Source: Spirosomataceae bacterium (GTDB lineage: Bacteria; Bacteroidota; Bacteroidia; Cytophagales; Spirosomataceae). Taken from it: a stretch of DNA of 6,392 nucleotides. Positions within the stretch are counted from its first letter, which is position 1. Each line of letters begins with the position of its first letter. The DNA is taken from positions 1 through 6,392 of the forward strand of contig JALOLW010000249.1 in the NCBI GenBank assembly GCA_025455795.1, read 5' to 3'. Of the stretch, positions 1 to 5,906 are shown in pieces. The translations under genes were made by a program, and so were the position numbers. The notes below the pieces were generated by a model, which worked only from the letters and a program-made list of their open reading frames with translations, was not told the origin of the DNA and made no database searches.

Positions 1-2465
1 CCCGCCAAGTCAGCATTGAGGGTGTTGGCGGTACCGTGAAGTTCGACTTTGGAAGCACCTGCCACATTCAAATCCAGTTTCTGAACCCCTACACTAAGCC
101 ATGCTTTGGAAGCCCCTGCGGCATCTACTTCGAGGCGATTGAGCTTAGAAAAACCCGTGACTTGGGCTACATTGGCCCCCGTCAAATCCACCTTTTCCAC
201 CGTAGGCATGGTGATGGTCAGGCCGATGCGTTTGGTGTCGTTGAAGAGTTGGATTTTGTTGTTACGTTCTACTTCCAACTGCCCGTTTTTGACCGAGACC
301 TCTATTTTTTCAATGTCGCGCTCTCGGCCATCGGCTTCTACTTTGAAGCTGCTTCCTTGCTGAATCCGTACCACAAACGCGCCCGCTACCCGCACTTTTT
401 GGAAGTCGCTGACGGTGTATTGTTTGACATACTCACCACGCCGCTCAAACGACTCGTCAAAAGCCTCATTGAGGCCCGATTCGATGCCATCGCTGATGTC
501 GTCGGTGTCGCGGTAGTCACCTTCGCGGTTGTTGTCATTGTCACCCTGCTCAATCTCCACGGGACGGTCGAGGCATACCAAGCCCGAGTCTTTTTTCATC
601 ACCCAACGTACTTTTTGGAAGTCTTCGTTGTTGATGTCCAAATCGTAATCTTTTTGACTTTTGTGGCGTACTCCCCAAAACTCGTCGTAAAAGTCGCGGG
701 TCATGCGGAAGGTTTTCTCGTAAGGCATGTACAAGGTCATCCGCAGACGTTGTCCACGAAAACGGGGGTTTTTGTCATTGAGGGAGTAGTCAGTATCAAA
801 TATCAGTGCCGAGTCTTTTTGGGCCACGTTGTAAATCATAGCGCTGGCGTTCTTTTCGGCATCTTCGCGGGTGCGTCCTTGCGAGCGAAACTCCATTTCA
901 AGCTTGGCGTCGGTAGCTTCGTAGCCTTCCAATTCAAGGTGGGTATTGTTGAAGTCATCGTCTTGGGTATTGTTTACGTCAAGCACCAAATTGGCGGGTA
1001 CGGCGTAGGTTTGGGTTTTTTCGACAGTACCTTCTTTGCGGAAATTGCGGGCGTAGCGTGTGCCAAACAAGGCCGTGCCTAACACCCCCGCCAAAAACAA
1101 CCCCAAGAAAGTTTGCCAAGTGGCCGCAGTAAATTTGTTTTCTTTGGTCAATAACGAAACGCCCATCCACGCCAACACGGCAAACGGAACACCTATCAAC
1201 AAGAACAGGAAGAAATAAGCCGCAGGTGACACCTCACCGATGAAGAAATTGAACGGGCCGAGGTCGTTGTCCCAGCCGATGTCCCACGAGCCAATCCCCA
1301 TCAGGGCAAACAAAGCCGTGATAAGGCCAATCATGGCACTGCAACCTATGATAGCCAACATAAGCCCAGCAAAAATACGAAGTATAACCACCCCAAAGGA
1401 GGCAACAGGGCTGAGGCCGTTGAAAATCAAGGCGATGGTTCTAAACGGAAACAACAGTAATTTGGTCAAAACACTTTCTTCCTTTTGGTCGGGTTGCAGG
1501 GCTTTTTTGACGTTGGTCTCGATGTTTTCGAGGGTAATAGGCTGCCCTGTCATTTCCATTTTCTCGGTCAGAGTTTGGGCTTTGGGCGTGATGGCCCAAA
1601 GCACGATATAAAGCAACAGTCCCGTACCGAAAAGAAGCACACTCAATACCCATACAAAGCGAATCAAGCCGATGTCAGTACCAAAGTAAGCCGCTACGCC
1701 TGCCGCTACGCCACCGACCACTTTCTTGTCGGGGTCGCGGTAAAACTTCTTGATGCTCTTGTCTTCTTCGAGGGTGTTGGAGGCGGGAAAAGCCACCCAA
1801 ATAGCGATGTAAAGCAAGAAAAAGATGCCGCTCAGTGGGCCAAAAAACTCTTCGGCGTTGATAAGACCTCCACCCGCAGGAAGCCCGATGAAGAAAAACA
1901 AGAAAATGAGTCGTATCAACAACGGGTCGGTGTTGAAGTAGTGGGCAATGCCCGCACATACACCACCGAGGAGCTTGCGCTTGGTGTCGCGCACGAGTGG
2001 TTTTTTATCGTAAGTATAGTTGCGCTCCGATTGGCCTGTTTTGGTATCGTATTTGTATTCGTACTCGTATTTGCCCGATTTGTAGCGGTACTCGTAGCCT
2101 TCTTTGCCCACTTTCGACTCGGAGGTTGTCTCCTGTGAACCTGCGGCGGTAGCTTGCTGCGCCGCCGCTGCATCTGAGGCCAAATCCTCGTCTTCGGCTA
2201 TCGCCTCAAAGTCGGCTACCGTACCCATAGATTTGATGAGTTCTTCGACATCATCAAGGGCGATGACCTGCTTTTCGGCGGTTTTTTGTTTGTTCAAAAA
2301 CTTCTCTGCGATACGTCCTTCGATGTCAGAGATGATTTCTTTGCTGTCTTCGTAGGTAGCAAAATACTTCTGGATTGAGTTTAGGTAGCTGCGCAGTTTT
2401 TCGTAGCCGTCTTCTTCGATGTAGAAAATCAGCCCTGCTATATTGATGCTAATGGTCTTCTTCAT
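1..2465 (-). CDS. Tandem PspC-domain membrane protein with C-terminal DUF2807 (head GIN) domain, 3' end missing
   Basis: The frame is open from the ATG at 2465 to the window edge (821 codons, no stop). Residues 1-92 form a soluble N-terminal domain (starts MKKTISINIAGLIFYIEEDG). Residues 122-153 are a Tyr/Lys-rich linker. PspC domain 1 is at about 158-228 (RKLLGGVCAGIAHYF) and PspC domain 2 at about 241-297 (KKVVGGVAAGVAAYFGTD), each with hydrophobic segments. More membrane segments lie at about 350-398, 416-441 and 452-474. A mostly beta/charged part (480-640) and an acidic linker (about 640-680) lead to a DUF2807 domain from about 685 with the AGASK repeats typical of that fold. PspC proteins act in envelope-stress signalling; the likely role is sensing or stabilising the inner membrane with the beta domain outside the cytoplasm, which is inference. 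The gene follows padR by 42 bp and probably shares its promoter. No Shine-Dalgarno is visible. The domain calls are strong; the exact function is unknown. Confidence 0.9.
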   Translation of the reverse strand, partial: MKKTISINIAGLIFYIEEDGYEKLRSYLNSIQKYFATYEDSKEIISDIEGRIAEKFLNKQKTAEKQVIALDDVEELIKSMGTVADFEAIAEDEDLASDAAAAQQATAAGSQETTSESKVGKEGYEYRYKSGKYEYEYKYDTKTGQSERNYTYDKKPLVRDTKRKLLGGVCAGIAHYFNTDPLLIRLIFLFFFIGLPAGGGLINAEEFFGPLSGIFFLLYIAIWVAFPASNTLEEDKSIKKFYRDPDKKVVGGVAAGVAAYFGTDIGLIRFVWVLSVLLFGTGLLLYIVLWAITPKAQTLTEKMEMTGQPITLENIETNVKKALQPDQKEESVLTKLLLFPFRTIALIFNGLSPVASFGVVILRIFAGLMLAIIGCSAMIGLITALFALMGIGSWDIGWDNDLGPFNFFIGEVSPAAYFFLFLLIGVPFAVLAWMGVSLLTKENKFTAATWQTFLGLFLAGVLGTALFGTRYARNFRKEGTVEKTQTYAVPANLVLDVNNTQDDDFNNTHLELEGYEATDAKLEMEFRSQGRTREDAEKNASAMIYNVAQKDSALIFDTDYSLNDKNPRFRGQRLRMTLYMPYEKTFRMTRDFYDEFWGVRHKSQKDYDLDINNEDFQKVRWVMKKDSGLVCLDRPVEIEQGDNDNNREGDYRDTDDISDGIESGLNEAFDESFERRGEYVKQYTVSDFQKVRVAGAFVVRIQQGSSFKVEADGRERDIEKIEVSVKNGQLEVERNNKIQLFNDTKRIGLTITMPTVEKVDLTGANVAQVTGFSKLNRLEVDAAGASKAWLSVGVQKLDLNVAGASKVELHGTANTLNADLA
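47..124 (-). repeat. 57-bp-period repeat encoding DUF2807 beta-rungs
   Basis: Segments 47-67 and 104-124 match at 18 of 21 bases, 57 bp (19 codons) apart and in frame. In the minus-strand protein they encode the two AGASK motifs, one per rung of the beta structure expected for DUF2807. This is a protein-level repeat reflected in the DNA and not a mobile or recombination element. Confidence 0.6.
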
Positions 2466-2478
2466 GGCTCAATGAATA

Positions 2479-2504
2479 TGAGTGAATGAGTGATTGAGTG
2501 AATG
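2479..2504. repeat. TGAN tetranucleotide microsatellite between padR and the pspC gene
   Basis: Six and a half consecutive four-base units of the form TGAN (TGAG, TGAA, TGAG, TGAT, TGAG, TGAA, TG) fill most of the 42-bp gap between the padR stop and the pspC start. The ten-base unit TGAGTGAATG occurs twice, at 2479-2488 and 2495-2504. In the minus-strand message the array ends 13 bases before the pspC ATG, so it occupies the translation-initiation region. The repeat is directly visible; any regulatory effect is inference. Confidence 0.7.
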
Positions 2505-2507
2505 TTT

Positions 2508-2888
2508 TTATTCCGATTTGGAACTATCATCTGCGGGCTGCGCGTCTGCGGACTGCTGTGCGGTTTTTTTGACGATGGCATTGACCGAGTCCGAAAGTTC
2601 GCCCCAAGTGCTTTGGAGCTCTTCCAAAAACTGCTTGCCCATATCGGTCAAGATGTAGTATTTGCGCGGTGGCCCCGACGACGACTCCACCCACTTGTAG
2701 TCAAGCAAGCCTGAGTTTTTGAGGCGGGTGAGGAGTGGATAAAGCGTCCCTTCAACGACCATGATTTTGGCGGAGGTGAGTTCGTCAAGCATATCAGAGG
2801 CATAAACCTCGCCACGCGAAATGATGTGCATGATGCAAAACTCTAAGATGCCTTTTCGCATCTGTACTTGTGCATTCTCTATATTCAT
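2508..2888 (-). CDS. PadR-family winged-helix transcriptional regulator
   Basis: This 126-residue protein matches the PadR family over its whole length. The N-terminal helix (MRKGILEFCIMHII) leads into the winged helix-turn-helix, followed by the PadR signature VEGTLYPLLTRLKNSGLL, the wing SGPPRKYYILTDMGKQFLEEL, and a C-terminal dimerisation helix ending in a polar Gln/Ser/Asp tail. The start at 2888 (MNIENAQVQMRKG) is chosen because relatives begin this way; an in-frame ATG at 2927 would add 13 residues (MSLKPTIPKHEHS) with no family similarity. Neither start has a Shine-Dalgarno. PadR proteins are usually repressors of adjacent genes and often of their own promoter. The next gene on the same strand, 42 bp downstream, is the PspC/DUF2807 membrane protein, a recurrent partner of PadR regulators. 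The likely role is autorepression of this operon until an envelope signal is received. The family call is near certain, the target inferred. Confidence 0.95.
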   Translation of the reverse strand: MNIENAQVQMRKGILEFCIMHIISRGEVYASDMLDELTSAKIMVVEGTLYPLLTRLKNSGLLDYKWVESSSGPPRKYYILTDMGKQFLEELQSTWGELSDSVNAIVKKTAQQSADAQPADDSSKSE

Positions 2889-2949
2889 GCTGTGTTCATG
2901 TTTTGGAATTGTTGGTTTCAAACTCATGGCTGTTGTTGTATTTTGTATT

Positions 2950-2979
2950 GGGTAGCCAGTATTGTGTAGCTGACTACCC
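2950..2979 (-). other. Leader hairpin upstream of padR
   Basis: Ten-base arms at 2950-2959 (GGGTAGCCAG) and 2970-2979 (CTGACTACCC) flank a ten-base loop. In minus-strand RNA all ten positions pair, one as a G-U wobble; in plus-strand RNA that position is a C-A mismatch. The element therefore fits a structure in the padR leader transcript. Its outer arm shares four bases with a second hairpin at 2976-2988, so the two cannot form together. There is no U-tract after it in the minus direction, so it is not a simple terminator. Confidence 0.45.
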
Positions 2980-2988
2980 GATACGGGT
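2976..2988. other. Short GC-rich hairpin with 3-nt loop in the divergent intergenic region
   Basis: A five-base stem, ACCCG (2976-2980) and CGGGT (2984-2988), encloses the loop ATA. On the plus strand it runs straight into TTTT (2988-2991), which looks like a weak terminator, but no gene upstream on that strand would need one. On the minus strand it lies early in the predicted padR leader and shares GGGT with the longer hairpin at 2950-2979. It could be a chance stem or half of an alternative pair. Confidence 0.3.
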
Positions 2989-3018
2989 TTTCAAAATGGC
3001 TGTTATTAGGTATTAACG

Positions 3019-3060
3019 GGTACAAAGTTAATGTAAGGTACTTTGTCATGCAAGGTACTT
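3019..3060. promoter_or_regulatory. Candidate PadR operator: three phased GGTAC repeats and an imperfect palindrome
   Basis: GGTAC occurs three times on the plus strand (3019, 3037, 3054), 18 and 17 bases apart. AAGGTACTT is repeated exactly at 3035-3043 and 3052-3060. TACTTTG (3039-3045) and CAAGGTA (3051-3057) form an imperfect palindrome around TCATG, and ACAAAGT (3022-3028) with ACTTTGT (3040-3046) forms a second, overlapping one. The cluster covers both promoter boxes of the padR operon, as expected for an autorepressor site. Binding by this PadR is inferred from position and symmetry only. Confidence 0.5.
3023..3053 (-). promoter_or_regulatory. Bacteroidota-type promoter for the padR-pspC operon
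   Basis: Reading the minus strand, TTG (3053-3051) is followed after exactly 20 bases by TAACTTTG (3030-3023). This matches the Bacteroidota sigma-ABfr arrangement of a -33 TTG and a -7 TAnnTTTG box separated by about 19-21 bases. The predicted transcript would start near 3016, giving a leader of about 128 nt to the preferred padR start. Both boxes are embedded in the GGTAC repeat cluster, which suggests repressor control. Confidence 0.65.
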
Positions 3061-3129
3061 GGCGAAAATCTTTTCCACTCCTATTTAAAAGGCAAAAATC
3101 AAGGATGAATGGTTTTTGGAAAGTTTGTG

Positions 3130-3137
3130 TAATTTTG
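3130..3137 (+). promoter_or_regulatory. -7 box (TAATTTTG) for the MarC-family gene
   Basis: TAATTTTG is a full match to the Bacteroidota TAnnTTTG -7 consensus. It would start transcription at about 3144, leaving a leader of roughly 20 nt before the ATG at 3165. No TTG is found at the usual 19-21 base distance upstream (the nearest, 3116-3118, is only 11 bases away), so the promoter may be weak or activator-dependent. Its position supports the downstream start for the marC-type gene, because upstream ATGs would not be in the transcript. Confidence 0.5.
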
Positions 3138-3164
3138 CTCGCAACCTATAACCGACTATGCTGT

Positions 3165-3734
3165 ATGTTTTCCTTCAATTTTCGAGAGATTCTCTCGGTT
3201 TCACTCATTCTGTTTTCAGTGATTGACATTTTGGGCGCGATTCCTGTCATCATTGACTTGCGCCGAAAAGCTGGAGAGATAGATGCCGTCAAGGCCACGC
3301 TCGTGGCGGGTGGATTGATGCTGGCGTTTTTGTATTTGGGCAAAGAAATCCTCAAACTCTTTGGGGTGGACGTGGCCTCTTTTGCCGTGGCAGGGGCGTT
3401 GATTTTGTTTTTGATTGGCTTAGAGATGACCCTCGGGCGCAATATCTTCAAGCACGACACCGTCCACAGCAGTGCCACTTCTATCGTGCCGATTGCGTTT
3501 CCTATCATTGCGGGGGCAGGCACCATGACCACCCTCCTCTCGCTCAAAGCCGCTTACGACGAGGCCAATATTGTGGTAGGGATTCTTATCAATTTGGTTT
3601 TTGTGTATGCCGTATTGCGCTCGTCAGAGTGGCTCGAACAAAAGCTCGGCACGGCGGGACTGGACATCCTCCGCAAAGTATTCGGGCTGATTTTGATTGC
3701 TATCGCCATCAAATTGTTTCGGAAAATGCTGTGA
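3165..3734 (+). CDS. MarC-family integral membrane protein
   Basis: This 189-residue polytopic inner-membrane protein matches the MarC family (sometimes called UPF0056). Hydrophobic segments lie at about 8-30, 43-65, 70-88, 105-127, 135-152 and 166-186, giving the six expected for the family. Conserved stretches are FSVIDILGAIPVIIDLRRK (13-35 area), VASFAVAGALILFLIGLEM (70-88) and SIVPIAFPIIAGAGTMTTLLSL (106-127). The start at 3165 (MFSFNFREILSVSLILFSVID) is preferred. The frame stays open upstream to an ATG at 3048, but those 39 residues resemble no MarC N-terminus and the -7 box at 3130 lies inside them. Despite the name, the family has no proven role in multiple antibiotic resistance, and its substrate is unknown. 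It is transcribed divergently from padR; whether PadR also affects it is open. The length is normal for Bacteroidota members and the gene is intact. Confidence 0.9.
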   Translation: MFSFNFREILSVSLILFSVIDILGAIPVIIDLRRKAGEIDAVKATLVAGGLMLAFLYLGKEILKLFGVDVASFAVAGALILFLIGLEMTLGRNIFKHDTVHSSATSIVPIAFPIIAGAGTMTTLLSLKAAYDEANIVVGILINLVFVYAVLRSSEWLEQKLGTAGLDILRKVFGLILIAIAIKLFRKML

Positions 3735-3763
3735 GAGAAGTTAGGTTTGTTATTTTAGCATTT

Positions 3764-3802
3764 TTGGCAAGATACAAGCAAGTATAAGTTGTTTTTTGCC
3801 AA
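3764..3802. other. Inverted repeat after the MarC gene, possible terminator-like hairpin
   Basis: TTGGCAA (3764-3770) and TTGCCAA (3796-3802) are perfect seven-base arms around a 25-base spacer. Inside the spacer ACAA (3774-3777) and TTGT (3789-3792) can add four pairs. It sits 30 bases after the marC-type stop and before the hsdM promoter region. The stem is AT-rich with a long loop and no trailing U-tract, so termination is only a possibility; a protein-binding site upstream of hsdM is the alternative. Confidence 0.3.
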
Positions 3803-3823
3803 TACTCAGACTAAATACATTTA
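3796..3823 (+). promoter_or_regulatory. Possible promoter of the type I restriction-modification operon
   Basis: TACATTTA (3816-3823) matches seven of the eight positions of the Bacteroidota -7 box TAnnTTTG, and TTG (3796-3798) lies 17 bases upstream, slightly closer than usual. The predicted start near 3830 would leave about 20 nt of A-rich leader before the hsdM ATG, with no Shine-Dalgarno. The TTG falls in the right arm of the inverted repeat at 3764-3802. This is a weak match, listed because the operon needs a promoter in this 114-bp gap. Confidence 0.35.
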
Positions 3824-3848
3824 AAACGATAATAAAGAACGAAAATAC

Positions 3849-5906
3849 ATGATTACAAAACAAGCATTAGGAAGTACGCTTTTTGGAATGGCGGATATCC
3901 TGCGGGATAAAGTAGAAGATTATAAAGCGTATATCCTTTCTTTACTCTTTTTCAAAAGACTCTCCGACAATTACGAATGGGAGACCGAAAACGAAATCAA
4001 AGAATTTGAGAAACGGGAAGGCAGACAGCCAACAGAAAAGGAATTGGCAATTATTATGCGTGAAAAACACGATTTCAAAATTCCCGAAGGTTGCTTTTGG
4101 AAAGATGTGCGTGATGCCTCGCCCGATAAGAAAAATGAAAAACTCAACCATGCCGTCAACGAAATAGCCGACGCCAATATAGACCGAAACGGTAAAGCTG
4201 TTTTGAAGGGGGTCATCAATACCGTGCGTTGGAATGAACCCGCCCCCGATGGCTCGGGAAGTAAAAAATTGAGTCCAAACGTCTTGACCGCCTTGGTGAG
4301 CTACTTAGATGCCGTGGATTTGAGCAACAAAAACGCCTCGGTAGATGTCTTGGGCGATGCGTATGAGTATCTCATCAAACGCTTTGCCGACGAAAACAAA
4401 GGCGGCACTACCGCAGGACAATTCTACACTCCGCAGGAAGTAGTGGATATTATTGTACGTTATCTCAAACCTCAAAAAGGAAATACCGTCTATGACCCCA
4501 CTTGTGGTTCGGGCGGCTTCTTGATCAATGCCGCCAAATACTGCAAAGCCAACTACAACAACCCCAAAGCCATTCGGATTTTTGGACAGGAAGATGTTTG
4601 GAACACCTGGGCGATTGCCAACATCAACATGATTTTGCACGGTTTAGATGCTCGTATTGAAAAAGGGGATACTATTCTCGACCCAAAATTTACCGATGAC
4701 GATAACAATTTAGCCATCAGACAATTTGATTTGGCAATGGCCAATTTCCCATTTTCACAAGAAAATTGGACCAAAACAGGGCAGCCCAAAAAAGACAGCA
4801 AAGGCAAAACTGTCAATAAAAAAGACGGCTCGCCCCAATTGGAGTACCCCAAAGAAGGCTATGCCGACCCCTACGAGCGGCTGGTGTATGGCACACCGCC
4901 TTATTCAAACGGTGACTTTGCTTTTTTGCAGCACATCGTCGCCTCTATCAAAGACAACGGCAAAGCGGGCGTGGTGTGTCCGCAAGGGGTGTTGTTTAGG
5001 GGACAACCCGAAAAAACCGAAGAAGAAGACGGACAAAACCGCAAAGCCGATGACGAGTACCTGATCCGCAGGGGATTTTTGCAGGGCAAGATAGACCACA
5101 ATGGCGAGTTTACCGAAATGCACAACATCATTGATGCCATCGTGGTGCTACCCGCCAACCTGTTCTATGGCACCACCATACCAGGAGCGATTTTGTTTAT
5201 CAACAAAAACAAACCCGCCCACCGCAAAGACAAAGTGCTGATGGTGTATGCCGCCAAAGAAGGTTGGTACAAAGAAGAGGCCAACATGAACGTGCTGCTA
5301 CCGCACGACATCCTGCGTATTTCGACCATTTTGGAAAGTTGGGGCGATTTGGACACGGCCAAAACGTGGATAGATTCCCAAAAAACAAGGCTTAAAACCC
5401 TCATTCAGGAAGACCTCGATTTTAAACTTCTCGAACTCGAAGAATACTACGCCGAAGACATTGAGCGGAAAACCGAAAAATTGGTAAAGGCCCAAAAGGT
5501 CATTGAAGACAAACAAGCCAAAAACGAAAAACCCGCCAAGGGCGATTGGAAAGCGGTAGAAACTGCTCAAAATGCCTTAGAAAAACTCATCAACGAGAAA
5601 GCCGCCAAAGTAACTGCCGCCCACGAGCAAGCCGAAAAAGAACGCCAAGCCATTGATGCCGTAGAGCAAGAACTCATAGCGATGCTGCAAGACCCCGAGC
5701 TGCGCAAACGCTACTTTGCCATTGCCGATATGGAAGAGCTCGAAGAAAACGAGTTTAACCTCAATATTCCCCGCTACGTGGACACTTTTGAACCCGAAGA
5801 AGAAATTGACCTCAAACAAGCCATTGCCGAGTTTAAAGCCACCCTCCGCCAAGAAACCGCCCTGGACAGTACGATTGAGGAACTTCTAAAAGTATTGAAT
5901 GGATGA
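3849..5906 (+). CDS. hsdM: Type I restriction-modification DNA adenine methyltransferase, HsdM subunit
   Basis: HsdM is the modification subunit of type I systems and transfers a methyl group from S-adenosylmethionine to adenine N6 at the site chosen by HsdS. The 685-residue protein starts with the helical HsdM N-terminal domain (about 5-150; MADILRDKVEDYKAYILSLL, FFKRLSD). The N6-methyltransferase domain follows, with motif I DPTCGSGG at 216-223, FGQE at 245-248, and motif IV as NFPF at 299-302 instead of the usual NPPF. GDFAFLQHI begins at 355 and VVCPQGVLFRG at 375. Residues about 515-615 are a long charged helical, probably coiled-coil, region, and the end carries NEFNLNIPRYVDTFEP, expected in this HsdM type. 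At 685 residues it is longer than the roughly 500-residue enterobacterial HsdM proteins. The first ATG (3849) fits the family N-terminus. Its stop overlaps the next gene's start (ATGA), so both are one operon. It is intact and, as far as can be read, catalytically complete. Confidence 0.96.
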   Translation: MITKQALGSTLFGMADILRDKVEDYKAYILSLLFFKRLSDNYEWETENEIKEFEKREGRQPTEKELAIIMREKHDFKIPEGCFWKDVRDASPDKKNEKLNHAVNEIADANIDRNGKAVLKGVINTVRWNEPAPDGSGSKKLSPNVLTALVSYLDAVDLSNKNASVDVLGDAYEYLIKRFADENKGGTTAGQFYTPQEVVDIIVRYLKPQKGNTVYDPTCGSGGFLINAAKYCKANYNNPKAIRIFGQEDVWNTWAIANINMILHGLDARIEKGDTILDPKFTDDDNNLAIRQFDLAMANFPFSQENWTKTGQPKKDSKGKTVNKKDGSPQLEYPKEGYADPYERLVYGTPPYSNGDFAFLQHIVASIKDNGKAGVVCPQGVLFRGQPEKTEEEDGQNRKADDEYLIRRGFLQGKIDHNGEFTEMHNIIDAIVVLPANLFYGTTIPGAILFINKNKPAHRKDKVLMVYAAKEGWYKEEANMNVLLPHDILRISTILESWGDLDTAKTWIDSQKTRLKTLIQEDLDFKLLELEEYYAEDIERKTEKLVKAQKVIEDKQAKNEKPAKGDWKAVETAQNALEKLINEKAAKVTAAHEQAEKERQAIDAVEQELIAMLQDPELRKRYFAIADMEELEENEFNLNIPRYVDTFEPEEEIDLKQAIAEFKATLRQETALDSTIEELLKVLNG

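Noticed and set aside
47..124. Repeats as a possible CRISPR or mobile-element signature
   Set aside because: Only two imperfect copies, 57 bp apart and in frame, encoding AGASK rungs of the DUF2807 fold.
36..1082. 348-codon open frame on the plus strand
   Set aside because: It is antisense to the PspC/DUF2807 gene. The minus-strand frame gives recognisable domains over the whole stretch, while this translation is a biased, Phe/Val-rich sequence with no family likeness.
1485..2138. 217-codon open frame on the plus strand
   Set aside because: It lies opposite the two PspC domains and is a shadow of their codons; no recognisable motif.
2889..2927. Longer padR start at 2927
   Set aside because: The 13 added residues do not resemble PadR N-termini, and the start at 2888 gives the usual MNxENxQxQMRKG opening. 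It cannot be fully excluded since neither start has a Shine-Dalgarno.
2976..2991. GC stem followed by TTTT as a plus-strand terminator
   Set aside because: The stem is only five pairs, the T-tract is four bases, and no plus-strand gene ends upstream; listed only as a hairpin.
3146..3547. 133-codon open frame on the minus strand inside the MarC gene
   Set aside because: The plus-strand frame encodes a clear MarC family protein with six membrane segments; the reverse frame has none of these features and overlaps the marC promoter.
4726..5064. 112-codon plus-strand frame inside hsdM
   Set aside because: It is a shifted reading of the Lys-rich hsdM codons; hsdM is continuous through the region, so there is no frameshift to explain.
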